Source: an uncultured Limnohabitans sp.
Lineage (GTDB): Bacteria; Pseudomonadota; Gammaproteobacteria; Burkholderiales; Burkholderiaceae_C
Direction of reading: 5' to 3'
Assembly: GCF_937889215.1 (NCBI RefSeq)
Contig: NZ_CALBEX010000177.1
Span: 1 to 10,840, forward strand
Length of the DNA stretch: 10,840 bases
A model generated the notes under the pieces. The model worked only from the letters and a program-made list of their open reading frames with translations. It was not told the DNA's origin and ran no database searches. Made by a program: the position numbers and the translations under genes. Shown in pieces: positions 1 to 6,354 of this stretch. Positions within the stretch are counted from its first letter, which is position 1, and each line of letters begins with the position of its first letter.

Positions 1-1786
1 GCAAGCCCAGGCGGCGTGCCATGGCTTCGGCGGCGGCTTGGTTGTCGCCCGAGATCATCACCAGCTTCAGACCCCGCTCGCGCAGTGCGGTCAAGGCCTG
101 TGCGGCACCCGCTTTGGGCTCGTCGCCAAAACCCATGAGCAGCAGGGCTTGCAAGCCGGCTTGCGTGCGCTCAGCCAGTGCCGAAAGGCTGGCGCCTTGG
201 GCCTGCAAGGCGCTGATGTCTGCTTGCCAAAGGCCCATGTCTAAGCCTTCTTCTTGCAACCAAGGCAGACTTCCCAGCAACACCAGCCGACCATCCAAGG
301 TGGCGACCACGCCCTTGCCCGGAATGGCTTTCAAGTCTTGCGCGCTGGCGCCTTCCAAACCCAGCGCTTTGGCCGCATTGACCACCGCACGGGCCAGGGG
401 GTGCTCGCTGCCGCTTTGCACGCGTGCGGCCAATTCCAACGCTTGCTGCGCGTCTTGTCCGGACGCCGACACATGGGCGATCAGCCGAGGTTGGCCCAAT
501 GTGAGCGTGCCGGTTTTGTCAAACGCAATGGTTTGCACGCGGTGCGCCAATTCCAACGCTTGTACGTCTTTGATCAAGATGCCATGTTTGGCCGCCACGC
601 CGGTGCCGGCCATGATGGCCACCGGTGTGGCCAAGCCCAAGGCGCAAGGGCAGGCAATCACCAACACCGCCACCGCATGGATGAGCGCGGTTTCAAAATT
701 GGCCCCCAACACCATCCAGGTGCCCAGCGTGAGCAGGGCGATCAGCAACACCACCGGCACAAACACTTCGGCCACTTTGTCGACCAAGCGCTGTATGGGC
801 GCTTTGCCCGCTTGCGCGTCTTCCACCAAACGGATGATGTGCGACAGCACGGTCTCATGCCCCACGGCGGTGACGCGCATGCGCACACGCCCTTCGCCGT
901 TGATGGAGCCACCGGTCAAGGCCGCGCCAGGTGCTTTGCCCACCGGCAAAGGCTCGCCTGTCAGCATGGATTCGTCGACCTGGGTTTGCCCTTCGACCAA
1001 CTCGCCGTCGAGTGGAAAGCGTTCACCAGGCCGCACCACAATTTGGTCACCCACCAGAATTTCGTCCACGGGGACATCGACTTCGCCGTCTTCGCCCAGC
1101 CAATGCGCCTTGTCTGGGCGCAAGGCGTGCAAGGCACGGATGGCCTCGGTGGTCTGGCGCTTGGCACGCGTCTCCAGCCACTTGCCCAACATGACCAAGG
1201 TGATGACCACGGCCGAGCCTTCAAAGTACAGGTGCGGTGTGGTGCCATCTGTCGCCGTGAGCCACAACCAAACCGACAAGGCCCAGCCTGCGGTGGTGCC
1301 CAAGGACACCAACAAGTCCATGTTGCCGGTGAGCGCCTTCAGAGCGTGCCAGCCAGCTTTGTAAAAGCGAGCACCCAACACAAACTGCACTGGCGTGGCC
1401 AGCGCAAATTGCAACCAAGCAGGCAGCATCCAATGCAGCCCCCACACATCGCTGAGCATGGGCAACACCAACGGTGCCGTCAACACCAGGCCCACACCCA
1501 CTGGCATGAAACCTTTCCATGTGCTGTGTTCGCTGGTGTCGGTTTGTGCTTCGGGTGTGCGGGGCTCGTAGCCGGCGTCGCGCACAGCGCGGCGCAGGCG
1601 TGCATCGGTCACATCGGGTGAGTTCACTTCGATCCGCGCCGATTCGGTGGCCAGGTTGACCGTCGCACCCAGCACACCCGGCATTTTTTGCAGCGCTCTT
1701 TCAACCCGCGCCACACACGATGCGCAGGTCATGCCGCCAATGCCGATGTCGTAAACGGTCGTTTGTTCTGTCTTGATGTGTGTCAT
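1..1786 (-). CDS. copA: Copper-translocating P-type ATPase CopA, partial (C-terminus outside window)
   Basis: An inner-membrane P1B-1 ATPase that uses ATP to export Cu(I) from the cytoplasm. 595 residues are visible from the ATG at 1784-1786. In order: one N-terminal heavy-metal-associated domain with GMTCASC at residues 18-24 (C21 and C24 bind Cu), membrane segments, the actuator-domain TGE at 276-278, the metal-transport motif CPC at 379-381 in [10 protein letters not shown], the phosphorylated aspartate D423 in DKTGTLT, the P1B-specific HP dipeptide at H462 (SEHPLA), and GDN at 580-582. The window ends before the expected GDGINDAPAL hinge and the last two membrane helices, so roughly the last 150-200 residues are missing. 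A weak ribosome site (AAGG) lies 10 nt before the ATG. The gene is divergent from a CopZ-like chaperone gene 66 bp away, which supports copper rather than zinc or cadmium as substrate. The CPC motif says the same. No break or frameshift is seen. Confidence 0.95.
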   Translation of the reverse strand, partial: MTHIKTEQTTVYDIGIGGMTCASCVARVERALQKMPGVLGATVNLATESARIEVNSPDVTDARLRRAVRDAGYEPRTPEAQTDTSEHSTWKGFMPVGVGLVLTAPLVLPMLSDVWGLHWMLPAWLQFALATPVQFVLGARFYKAGWHALKALTGNMDLLVSLGTTAGWALSVWLWLTATDGTTPHLYFEGSAVVITLVMLGKWLETRAKRQTTEAIRALHALRPDKAHWLGEDGEVDVPVDEILVGDQIVVRPGERFPLDGELVEGQTQVDESMLTGEPLPVGKAPGAALTGGSINGEGRVRMRVTAVGHETVLSHIIRLVEDAQAGKAPIQRLVDKVAEVFVPVVLLIALLTLGTWMVLGANFETALIHAVAVLVIACPCALGLATPVAIMAGTGVAAKHGILIKDVQALELAHRVQTIAFDKTGTLTLGQPRLIAHVSASGQDAQQALELAARVQSGSEHPLARAVVNAAKALGLEGASAQDLKAIPGKGVVATLDGRLVLLGSLPWLQEEGLDMGLWQADISALQAQGASLSALAERTQAGLQALLLMGFGDEPKAGAAQALTALRERGLKLVMISGDNQAAAEAMARRLGL

Positions 1787-1852
1787 GTCACGACGACCTT
1801 TTTTGGTCTATGCTTTCGTATGTCCCAAAGGGATCTGAACAAAGGGTAGATC
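1787..1852. promoter_or_regulatory. Divergent copA/copZ promoter region
   Basis: This 66-bp gap must hold the control signals for both copA (minus) and the copZ-like gene (plus). It contains a short dyad, GACC-N6-GGTC at 1795-1808, and a possible -10 element TATGCT at 1809-1814 reading toward copZ. The copZ ribosome site AAAGGG is at 1841-1846, 6 nt before its ATG. Copper-responsive MerR-family regulators (CueR) often control such pairs through a dyad in a 19-bp promoter spacer. I do not see a convincing CueR operator or good -35 boxes, so the regulator is unknown. Confidence 0.4.
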
Positions 1853-2050
1853 ATGAACCAAATTTTCAATGTTGAAGGCATGACCTGCGGGCATTGCGAA
1901 AAAGCGGTCACCAAAGCGGTGTTGGCGCTGGATGAAAAAGCCCGCGTCGTGATTGACCGCAGCACCAACCGCGTCGAAGTTGACTCCAGTCAAGCACGCG
2001 AAGCTTTGGCCAAAGCCATTGCCGATGAAGGCTACCGGGTCGCGGCTTGA
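1853..2050 (+). CDS. copZ: CopZ-like copper chaperone (heavy-metal-associated domain protein)
   Basis: A 65-residue cytoplasmic protein made of a single heavy-metal-associated (HMA) domain. The metal-binding motif GMTCGHC is at residues 9-15, with C12 and C15 as the Cu(I) ligands. The predicted fold is the usual ferredoxin-like beta-alpha-beta-beta-alpha-beta, and the end (GYRV) is typical of the family. Family members carry Cu(I) to the HMA domain or membrane entry site of CopA. The divergent copA next door fits this role. The start is supported by AAAGGG at 1841-1846. The next gene, for a DUF2892 protein, begins 49 nt downstream on the same strand, so the two may be co-transcribed. A mercury-binding MerP-like role is less likely because there is no signal peptide and no mer gene nearby. 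Confidence 0.9.
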   Translation: MNQIFNVEGMTCGHCEKAVTKAVLALDEKARVVIDRSTNRVEVDSSQAREALAKAIADEGYRVAA

Positions 2051-2099
2051 AGCGCGCACTTTGAGGGCCACTTATTTCTAATCCAAAGGAGGACAGCAC

Positions 2100-2294
2100 A
2101 TGAAGTCCAATGTTGGCGGCATTGACCGCATGGTTCGCATCACACTGGGCGTGGTTTTGGTGGCACTTGCTGCCACACACACGGTCGGTGTTTGGGCTTG
2201 GTTGGGTCTGGTGCCTTTGGCCACGGGCCTATTGGGCCGGTGCCCGCCGTACAGCTTGCTCGGCATCAACACCTGCCGCAACAAAAACACCTGA
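2100..2294 (+). CDS. DUF2892 (YgaP-type transmembrane domain) small membrane protein
   Basis: A 64-residue protein that matches the DUF2892 family, the membrane part of YgaP-like proteins. It begins MKSNVGGIDRMVRITLG, the typical family opening. Two hydrophobic segments follow at about residues 12-26 and 29-46, then the family-like tail around CPPYSLLGINTC with cysteines at 48 and 59. There is no rhodanese domain, so this is the stand-alone membrane form. The ribosome site is excellent (AAAGGAGG at 2085-2092, 7 nt before ATG). It lies 49 nt after the copZ-like gene and 87 nt before a secreted Spy-like protein. The function of the family is not known. Its place here suggests a link to metal or sulfur handling in the envelope, which is only an inference. 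Confidence 0.85.
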   Translation: MKSNVGGIDRMVRITLGVVLVALAATHTVGVWAWLGLVPLATGLLGRCPPYSLLGINTCRNKNT

Positions 2295-2381
2295 TCTTTA
2301 CAAATCAGCTTCAAACGGCCATAAGCCGGATACATGGGCGAATCACACTGGCGGCATCCCATCAACCAAAGGATGTTTTCC

Positions 2382-2870
2382 ATGAAATCGATTCGCAGCA
2401 CCTTGATCGCCTCCGCTTTGATCGCTGGCTTGGCCAGCGCAGCATTGGCCCAAAACACACCCACCGACAGCCCTCATGCTGGCCGCATGGAAAAAATGCA
2501 TGCGCAAAAAACCGAGCGCCACAACCAACATTTGACGGCTCTTAAAACCAAGCTCAACTTGCAAGCGACACAAGAGGCTTCTTGGACCCAGTTCACACAG
2601 TCCATGCAACACCCCGAGCACATGGCGCGGCCCGATCGTTCGACATTCGAAAAAATGACCACGCCCGAGCGTCTGGACCAGATGCAGGCGATGAAAACCG
2701 GGCATGACGCACAGATGCAAAAACGGACTGAAGCCACCAAAGTTTTTTATGCCAGCCTGAGTGCTGAACAAAAACAAGTTTTTGACCACGAAACGGCTCG
2801 GGTCATGAAAGGTCAAATGCACAGCATGAACCGTGGTGATGGAGAGGCGGGTCGCCATGGCAAACATTGA
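2382..2870 (+). CDS. Periplasmic Spy/CpxP-like (LTXXQ family) Met/His-rich protein
   Basis: A 162-residue secreted protein. Residues 1-23 (MKSIRS, a hydrophobic stretch, then ALA before QN) form a signal peptide with a normal cleavage site. The mature part is predicted to be mostly helical and polar. It has an LSAEQ sequence near residue 125 that fits the LTXXQ motif of the Spy/CpxP family of periplasmic chaperones and metal sensors. The mature chain of about 139 residues contains 11 methionines, 11 histidines and no cysteine, including clusters such as MQHPEHM and MKGQMHSM. That composition suits copper binding. The ATG at 2382 is chosen because AAAGGA at 2368-2373 lies 8 nt upstream and it begins the signal peptide directly; an earlier start at 2334 or 2373 would only add residues before the signal. 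It is the last gene of the copper-linked run and is followed by a hairpin. Family assignment is moderate and the copper role is inferred. Confidence 0.75.
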   Translation: MKSIRSTLIASALIAGLASAALAQNTPTDSPHAGRMEKMHAQKTERHNQHLTALKTKLNLQATQEASWTQFTQSMQHPEHMARPDRSTFEKMTTPERLDQMQAMKTGHDAQMQKRTEATKVFYASLSAEQKQVFDHETARVMKGQMHSMNRGDGEAGRHGKH

Positions 2871-2929
2871 TGGTTTGTCTCCATCGACCTGAAACACACT
2901 GATCAGGCTATTCAAGTTTTGTGTTGAAC

Positions 2930-2957
2930 CCAAAAGACGGCCTCGGCCGTCTTTTGG
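2930..2957 (+). terminator. Intrinsic-type terminator after the copper-linked run
   Basis: A perfect 13-bp inverted repeat, CCAAAAGACGGCC / GGCCGTCTTTTGG, is separated by only 2 nt (so the real loop is 4-6 nt). The T-run (CTTTT) lies inside the 3' arm rather than after it. It sits 59 nt past the Spy-like stop codon and just before the next gene's control region, where a terminator is expected. Confidence 0.75.
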
Positions 2958-2960
2958 CAT

Positions 2961-2974
2961 TTGATACAGGTCAA
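2961..2974 (+). promoter_or_regulatory. FNR/Anr-like binding site upstream of the DUF2189 gene
   Basis: TTGATACAGGTCAA matches the FNR/Anr consensus TTGAT-N4-ATCAA at 9 of 10 defined positions. Its centre is about 42 bp before the DUF2189 ATG at 3010. If it activates from the usual -41.5 position, transcription would start near 3009, at or next to the ATG, giving a leaderless or nearly leaderless message. No good ribosome site is present before 3010, which agrees. The -10 candidate (TAAGCT, 2997-3002) is weak. This is a sequence match only. Confidence 0.5.
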
Positions 2975-3009
2975 GTTTTTTTACAAGGCCAGCGCGTAAG
3001 CTCGTTGGC

Positions 3010-3882
3010 ATGAACCCCATTTCACCAGACCCCTCTTCGCGTCCACCCAGCGAACAAGGCCGTGCCACGCGATTGTTCTTGCCCGCCATCTGGCCCATTG
3101 ACAACAAACAGCCTCTTTATTGGCTGTATCTGGGCCTGAGAGACATTTGCCATTCACCATGGTTGAGTTTGGCGCATGGCTTGGTCATGGCCCTCTGTGG
3201 TGGCCTCATCACTTGGCTGGCACACGACCGATTTTGGTTGCTGGCTGGAGCGGTCTCGGGGTTTTTGGTGGTAGCACCTGTGCTGGCCACCAGTCTGTAT
3301 GCCATGAGCCGGGCCATTGAAAGAGAAGAGCCCGTCAATCTTCGTTTGCTTTTCAAAACCTGGACACGGTGGCAATCGCTGCGCAATAGCGAAGAGGTGA
3401 GTTATTGGTGCTTGGTGCGCTTTGGTTTGTTGCTGGCATTGGCAGGAACCGGCTGGATCCTGACTTCTTCGGCCCTGATCACCTTGTTGGCACCTGTGCC
3501 CATTCACACACCCATGGATTTCATTCGCCATGTGGTGCTGAGCCGCGAAAGTTATTTGTTTGAGCTCTGGCTGGCCTTGGGTGGCTTGATGGCAGCACCC
3601 GTTTTTGCGTCCAGTGTGGTGTCCATGCCTTTGCTGCTGGACCGACGAATGAACACTTTGCAAGCCGTATTGACCAGTTGGAAGGTGGTGCTGACGCATC
3701 CTGTCCCCATGGCTTTGTGGGCACTGCTGATCATGAGCCTGAGCATGGCGGGCATTTTGACGGTGTTTATCGGCCTGATTGTCATTGTGCCCATGCTGGG
3801 TCATGCTTCATGGCATGCCTACAAGGCCCTGGTCAACACTGAGGGAGTTCCTGAGCGCACCCCCGCAGAAGGGTCTGTGTGA
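3010..3882 (+). CDS. DUF2189 domain integral membrane protein
   Basis: A 290-residue inner-membrane protein. A polar N-terminus of about 35 residues is followed by YWLYLGLRDICHSPWLSLAHG (residues 37-57), the family-style amphipathic entry into the first helix. Hydrophobic segments lie at about 52-71, 75-98, 134-162, 184-208 and 234-264, the longer ones possibly being helix pairs, with a polar tail after about 270. This pattern and sequence match DUF2189 proteins, which have no established function. The ATG at 3010 is the first plausible start; there is no clear ribosome site, and an FNR-like box lies about 42 bp upstream. The stop codon overlaps the start of the DUF2788 gene (TGATG), so the two are probably made together. 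A low-oxygen or respiratory role is an inference from the upstream box only. Confidence 0.8.
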   Translation: MNPISPDPSSRPPSEQGRATRLFLPAIWPIDNKQPLYWLYLGLRDICHSPWLSLAHGLVMALCGGLITWLAHDRFWLLAGAVSGFLVVAPVLATSLYAMSRAIEREEPVNLRLLFKTWTRWQSLRNSEEVSYWCLVRFGLLLALAGTGWILTSSALITLLAPVPIHTPMDFIRHVVLSRESYLFELWLALGGLMAAPVFASSVVSMPLLLDRRMNTLQAVLTSWKVVLTHPVPMALWALLIMSLSMAGILTVFIGLIVIVPMLGHASWHAYKALVNTEGVPERTPAEGSV

Positions 3883-4091
3883 TGTGGAACTTCACCGAGG
3901 AGCAATTTGCCTGGTTTGGTCTGACCATTGGCGTGTCGGCTTTCATGCTGTACATGCTGTTCATCGTCTTGCAATTGGCTTGGGAGTCGAAAGCCGGCAA
4001 GTTTGGCACTTTCATTATCTTTTTGGGCTTGGCATTCGGCATGTTGGGCTTTGTGGCGAAAGGTGTCATCCAGTGGGTGATTGACCGGTAA
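3882..4091 (+). CDS. DUF2788 small membrane protein
   Basis: A 69-residue protein that matches the DUF2788 family of short proteobacterial membrane proteins of unknown function. It has two hydrophobic helices at about residues 11-33 and 41-65, separated by the conserved-looking polar turn ESKAGKFGT (35-43). It starts within the stop codon of the DUF2189 gene (TGATG, 1-nt overlap), a sign of translational coupling. AGAAGGG at 3867-3873 can serve as ribosome site. A GTG at 3879 in the same frame would add one residue but fits the spacing less well. It is the last gene before a 286-bp non-coding segment with DnaA boxes. Confidence 0.8.
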   Translation: MWNFTEEQFAWFGLTIGVSAFMLYMLFIVLQLAWESKAGKFGTFIIFLGLAFGMLGFVAKGVIQWVIDR

Positions 4092-4110
4092 AAAACCACC
4101 GGGATAAAGC

Positions 4111-4119
4111 TGTGGATAA
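4111..4119 (-). promoter_or_regulatory. DnaA box 1 (TTATCCACA on minus strand)
   Basis: TGTGGATAA on the plus strand is the exact complement of the E. coli R-type DnaA box TTATCCACA. It forms most of the left arm of the inverted repeat. Confidence 0.65.
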
Positions 4120-4138
4120 AAATCATGGAAAACATGAC

Positions 4139-4147
4139 TTATCCACA
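4139..4147 (+). promoter_or_regulatory. DnaA box 2 (TTATCCACA)
   Basis: Exact DnaA box, in opposite orientation to box 1, with box starts 28 bp apart. It forms most of the right arm of the inverted repeat. Confidence 0.65.
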
Positions 4148-4257
4148 GCTTGGTCTGGTTTCTTGAAGTTGTTCATTTTGGCGTGACAGCAAAAAAGCAA
4201 GGTCACACACATGCTTAAAAATATCGCAAGTCCTTGTCAGCATTCAAAAAAATAGGC

Positions 4258-4266
4258 TTATCCACA
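4258..4266 (+). promoter_or_regulatory. DnaA box 3 (TTATCCACA)
   Basis: Third exact DnaA box, same orientation as box 2 and 119 bp from it. It lies 112 bp before the minC ATG, next to an AT-rich stretch. Confidence 0.65.
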
Positions 4267-4280
4267 CACCAACGCGGCCC

Positions 4281-4334
4281 TTATTACTACCACTATTTAA
4301 AGATATAAAACTATAGAGAGATAACAAAAAAACA
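4281..4334 (+). promoter_or_regulatory. AT-rich segment upstream of minC, likely promoter
   Basis: This stretch is strongly AT-rich compared with the rest of the window and has several TA-rich hexamers, the best being TATAAA at 4304-4309. TTATTA at 4281-4286 sits 17 bp upstream as a weak -35. It would start transcription of minC-minD-minE. It could also act as an easily melted DNA segment next to the DnaA boxes. Neither role is proven by sequence. Confidence 0.4.
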
Positions 4335-4377
4335 AGTGCGCTGTTAAGATTTGCGACTTTCCAACCCCAGCAGCACC

Positions 4378-5142
4378 ATGGCGATCGTTTCAGAAGACCC
4401 TTCATTACCCTGTTGCGACATCAAAAGTGCCGATTTGTCTTTGGTGGCTTTGCTTCTCAAAACCACAGACATAGACGCCGTTTCCAAGGCATTGCAGCAA
4501 CAACTGGCTCAAAGCCCTGGTTTTTTTGACCAGGACCCGGTTGTCATTGATGTCAGTGGCTTGGCGTTGGAGGCACATGAAACCATTGATCTTCATGCTT
4601 TGATGTCTGTGTTGCGTGAACATGCATTGGTGCCTTTGGCCATCAAAGGCGCTCATCAGGAGCTTTTGCAGCTCGCCAAGGGATTGGGCTTGGTGGATGC
4701 GTCCGATGCCCGTATACGTCGTTCTATGGCCGTTGTAGAGGCCAAGGTCACGCCGAGTGAACCTGTTAAACCAGCTGCCCTCGTGGAATTGCCTCTGGGT
4801 GCATTGGTCATCGACAAACCTTTGCGTTCAGGCCAACAGGTTTATGCCAAGGGCCGTGACCTCATCGTCTTGGCCATGGTCAATGCGGGCGCAGAGGTCA
4901 TTGCCGATGGCTATATTCATGTGTATGCCACTTTGCGTGGCAAAGCCATCGCCGGTGCGCGTGGCAACACAGAGGCCCAAATATTCGCCTTGGTGATGGA
5001 GCCAGAACTGATTTCCATCGCCGGGGTTTACCGAACCAGTGAAAATGCTTTGCCAGCAGATGTTTTAGGCAAAGTGGCGCAGGTTTCTCTGCAGTCTGGG
5101 CCTGAAGGGGACAAGTTGTTGATTACCCCTTTGAAGCCTTGA
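4378..5142 (+). CDS. minC: Septum site-determining protein MinC
   Basis: A 254-residue inhibitor of FtsZ assembly that blocks division near the poles when carried to the membrane by MinD. The N-terminal FtsZ-inhibiting domain covers about residues 13-115, starting CDIKSADLSLVALLLKTTD. A variable linker (116-143) follows, then the C-terminal beta-helix domain (144-250) that dimerises and binds MinD. That domain has RSGQQVYAKGRDLIVL at 150-165 and the family signature GYIHVYATLRGKAIAGARGN at 178-197. The ATG at 4378 gives the usual family length and N-terminus; a TTG at 4351 would add nine residues. Neither has a good ribosome site, so translation start may be inefficient or leader-dependent. 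It heads the minC-minD-minE operon and follows a DnaA-box cluster. Confidence 0.95.
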   Translation: MAIVSEDPSLPCCDIKSADLSLVALLLKTTDIDAVSKALQQQLAQSPGFFDQDPVVIDVSGLALEAHETIDLHALMSVLREHALVPLAIKGAHQELLQLAKGLGLVDASDARIRRSMAVVEAKVTPSEPVKPAALVELPLGALVIDKPLRSGQQVYAKGRDLIVLAMVNAGAEVIADGYIHVYATLRGKAIAGARGNTEAQIFALVMEPELISIAGVYRTSENALPADVLGKVAQVSLQSGPEGDKLLITPLKP

Positions 5143-5179
5143 AATTTGATTTTTAAATTTTGTCCAAGAAAGCGCATCC

Positions 5180-5995
5180 ATGACGAAAATAGTTGTTGTG
5201 ACTTCCGGCAAAGGTGGAGTGGGCAAGACCACAACCAGCGCCAGTTTTGCCACGGGTTTGGCCCTCAGGGGTTTCAAGACCGCCGTCATTGACTTCGACG
5301 TGGGCCTTCGCAATTTGGACCTGATCATGGGCTGCGAACGCCGTGTGGTGTACGACTTGATCAATGTGATTCAGGGCGAAGCCAATTTGAACCAAGCCCT
5401 CATCAAAGACAAACAATGTGACAACTTGTTTGTTTTGGCGGCTTCACAAACCCGCGACAAAGATGCTTTGTCCATTGAAGGTGTTGAGAAGGTTTTGAAT
5501 GACTTGAGTGGCATGGGTTTCGAATACGTGGTGTGCGATTCACCTGCCGGCATTGAAACTGGCGCTTTGATGGCCATGCATTTTGCTGACGAGGCTTTGG
5601 TGGTGACCAATCCCGAGGTGTCGTCGGTGCGTGATTCGGATCGCATTTTGGGCATGCTGGGCAGCAAGACCAAACGTGCCATTGAAGGTTTGGAGCCGAT
5701 CAAAGAACACCTGTTGATCACCCGTTACAACCCCAACCGGGTGGAAGAGGGGCAAATGTTGTCTCTGCAAGACATCCAAGACATCTTGCGCATCAAGCTG
5801 TTGGGTGTGATTCCAGAAAGCGAAAACGTTTTGCAGGCTTCTAACCAAGGAACGCCTGCCATTCACATGGCCAACACCGACGTATCCGAAGCCTACAAAG
5901 ACGTGATCGACCGTTTTTTGGGTGAAGACAGACCTATGCGTTTCATTGAAGCGGAAAAAGTGGGTTTCTTCAAACGTTTGTTTGGAGGCAAGTAA
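5180..5995 (+). CDS. minD: Septum site-determining ATPase MinD
   Basis: A 271-residue ParA/MinD-type ATPase that binds the inner membrane in its ATP dimer form, recruits MinC, and oscillates from pole to pole under MinE. The deviant Walker A motif is at residues 10-18 (GKGGVGKTT), with both the signature K11 and the catalytic K16. D40 in VIDFDVGLRNLD corresponds to the MinE/MinC contact region, and the Walker B-type strand is VVCDSPAG. The C-terminal amphipathic membrane-targeting helix VGFFKRLFGGK (261-271) is intact. Length and sequence are normal for the family. It follows minC after a 37-nt AT-rich gap with only a weak ribosome site (AAGAAAG), and minE begins 3 nt after its stop codon. 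Confidence 0.97.
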   Translation: MTKIVVVTSGKGGVGKTTTSASFATGLALRGFKTAVIDFDVGLRNLDLIMGCERRVVYDLINVIQGEANLNQALIKDKQCDNLFVLAASQTRDKDALSIEGVEKVLNDLSGMGFEYVVCDSPAGIETGALMAMHFADEALVVTNPEVSSVRDSDRILGMLGSKTKRAIEGLEPIKEHLLITRYNPNRVEEGQMLSLQDIQDILRIKLLGVIPESENVLQASNQGTPAIHMANTDVSEAYKDVIDRFLGEDRPMRFIEAEKVGFFKRLFGGK

Positions 5996-5998
5996 ACC

Positions 5999-6259
5999 AT
6001 GTCCTTTCTTTCCTTCCTGTTGGGCGAAAAGAAGCAAACGGCCAGCGTGGCCAAAGAACGCCTGCAAATCATCCTGGCACATGAACGCAGCGGCCGCAAT
6101 GCCGCTGAGCCTGATTACTTGCCAGACCTTCAGCGTGAACTGGTGGCGGTGATCAGCAAGTACATCAAAATCAATGTCGAAGACATCAAGGTCAACTTGG
6201 AGCGCCAGGACAACCTGGAAGTGCTCGAAGTGAAAATTGAACTGCCCGATTCACGCTAA
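5999..6259 (+). CDS. minE: Cell division topological specificity factor MinE
   Basis: An 86-residue protein that stimulates MinD ATPase and removes MinD and MinC from mid-cell, giving the oscillation that frees the centre for division. Residues 2-9 (SFLSFLLG) form the membrane-binding N-terminus. About 18-30 ([13 protein letters not shown]) is the conserved anti-MinCD segment that binds MinD, and about 35-86 is the topological-specificity domain ([19 protein letters not shown]). The ribosome site GGAGG at 5984-5988 lies in the end of minD, 10 nt before the ATG. It is the last gene of the operon, with a terminator about 63 nt downstream, and its neighbour is convergent. Confidence 0.96.
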   Translation: MSFLSFLLGEKKQTASVAKERLQIILAHERSGRNAAEPDYLPDLQRELVAVISKYIKINVEDIKVNLERQDNLEVLEVKIELPDSR

Positions 6260-6321
6260 AACTTGGTATTGCGGCTTTTCTGTGCCGCTGAGGCGGTGCT
6301 TAGCCACTGTGCTTTGAATCT

Positions 6322-6354
6322 CCATGGCCCTGCAAGCAGGACCATGGTTTTTTT
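6322..6354 (+). terminator. Intrinsic terminator of the minCDE operon
   Basis: The hairpin CCATGG-c-CCTG / CAGG-a-CCATGG has a CAAG loop and one C-A mismatch, and is followed directly by seven T (6348-6354). The T-run overlaps the stop codon of the convergent oxidoreductase gene. On the minus strand the hairpin has no T-run after it, so it should end transcription from the min side only. Confidence 0.88.

Larger units (their letters stand above)
4107..4151 (+). repeat. Compound inverted repeat carrying two DnaA boxes
   Basis: Outer arms AAGCTGTGGATAA (4107-4119) and TTATCCACAGCTT (4139-4151) are perfect 13-bp complements. An inner stem TCATG (4123-4127) / CATGA (4133-4137) closes a GAAAA loop. 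It lies 15 nt after the DUF2788 stop codon, so it could act as a transcript end, but no T-run follows. Each outer arm contains a perfect DnaA box, so a protein-binding role is at least as likely. Confidence 0.7.

Noticed and set aside
21..1621. Long open frames on the plus strand (21-1364 and 254-1621)
   Set aside because: They lie antisense to copA, whose frame carries every catalytic motif of a P1B ATPase. The predicted products are low-complexity Ala/Ser/Gln/His-rich chains with no recognisable domain, typical of shadow frames in GC-rich DNA.
2291..2308. CTGAT / ATCAG inverted repeat after the DUF2892 gene
   Set aside because: Spacing does not fit an FNR site, the stem is only 5 bp, and no T-run follows.
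5144..5162. AAATTT / AAATTT repeat between minC and minD
   Set aside because: A/T-only palindrome of six bases in an AT-rich gap; too weak to call a terminator or operator.
6271..6288. GCGGC / GCCGC hairpin just after minE
   Set aside because: Only a 5-bp stem with an 8-nt loop and no T-run after it. The hairpin with seven T at 6322-6354 is a far better terminator.
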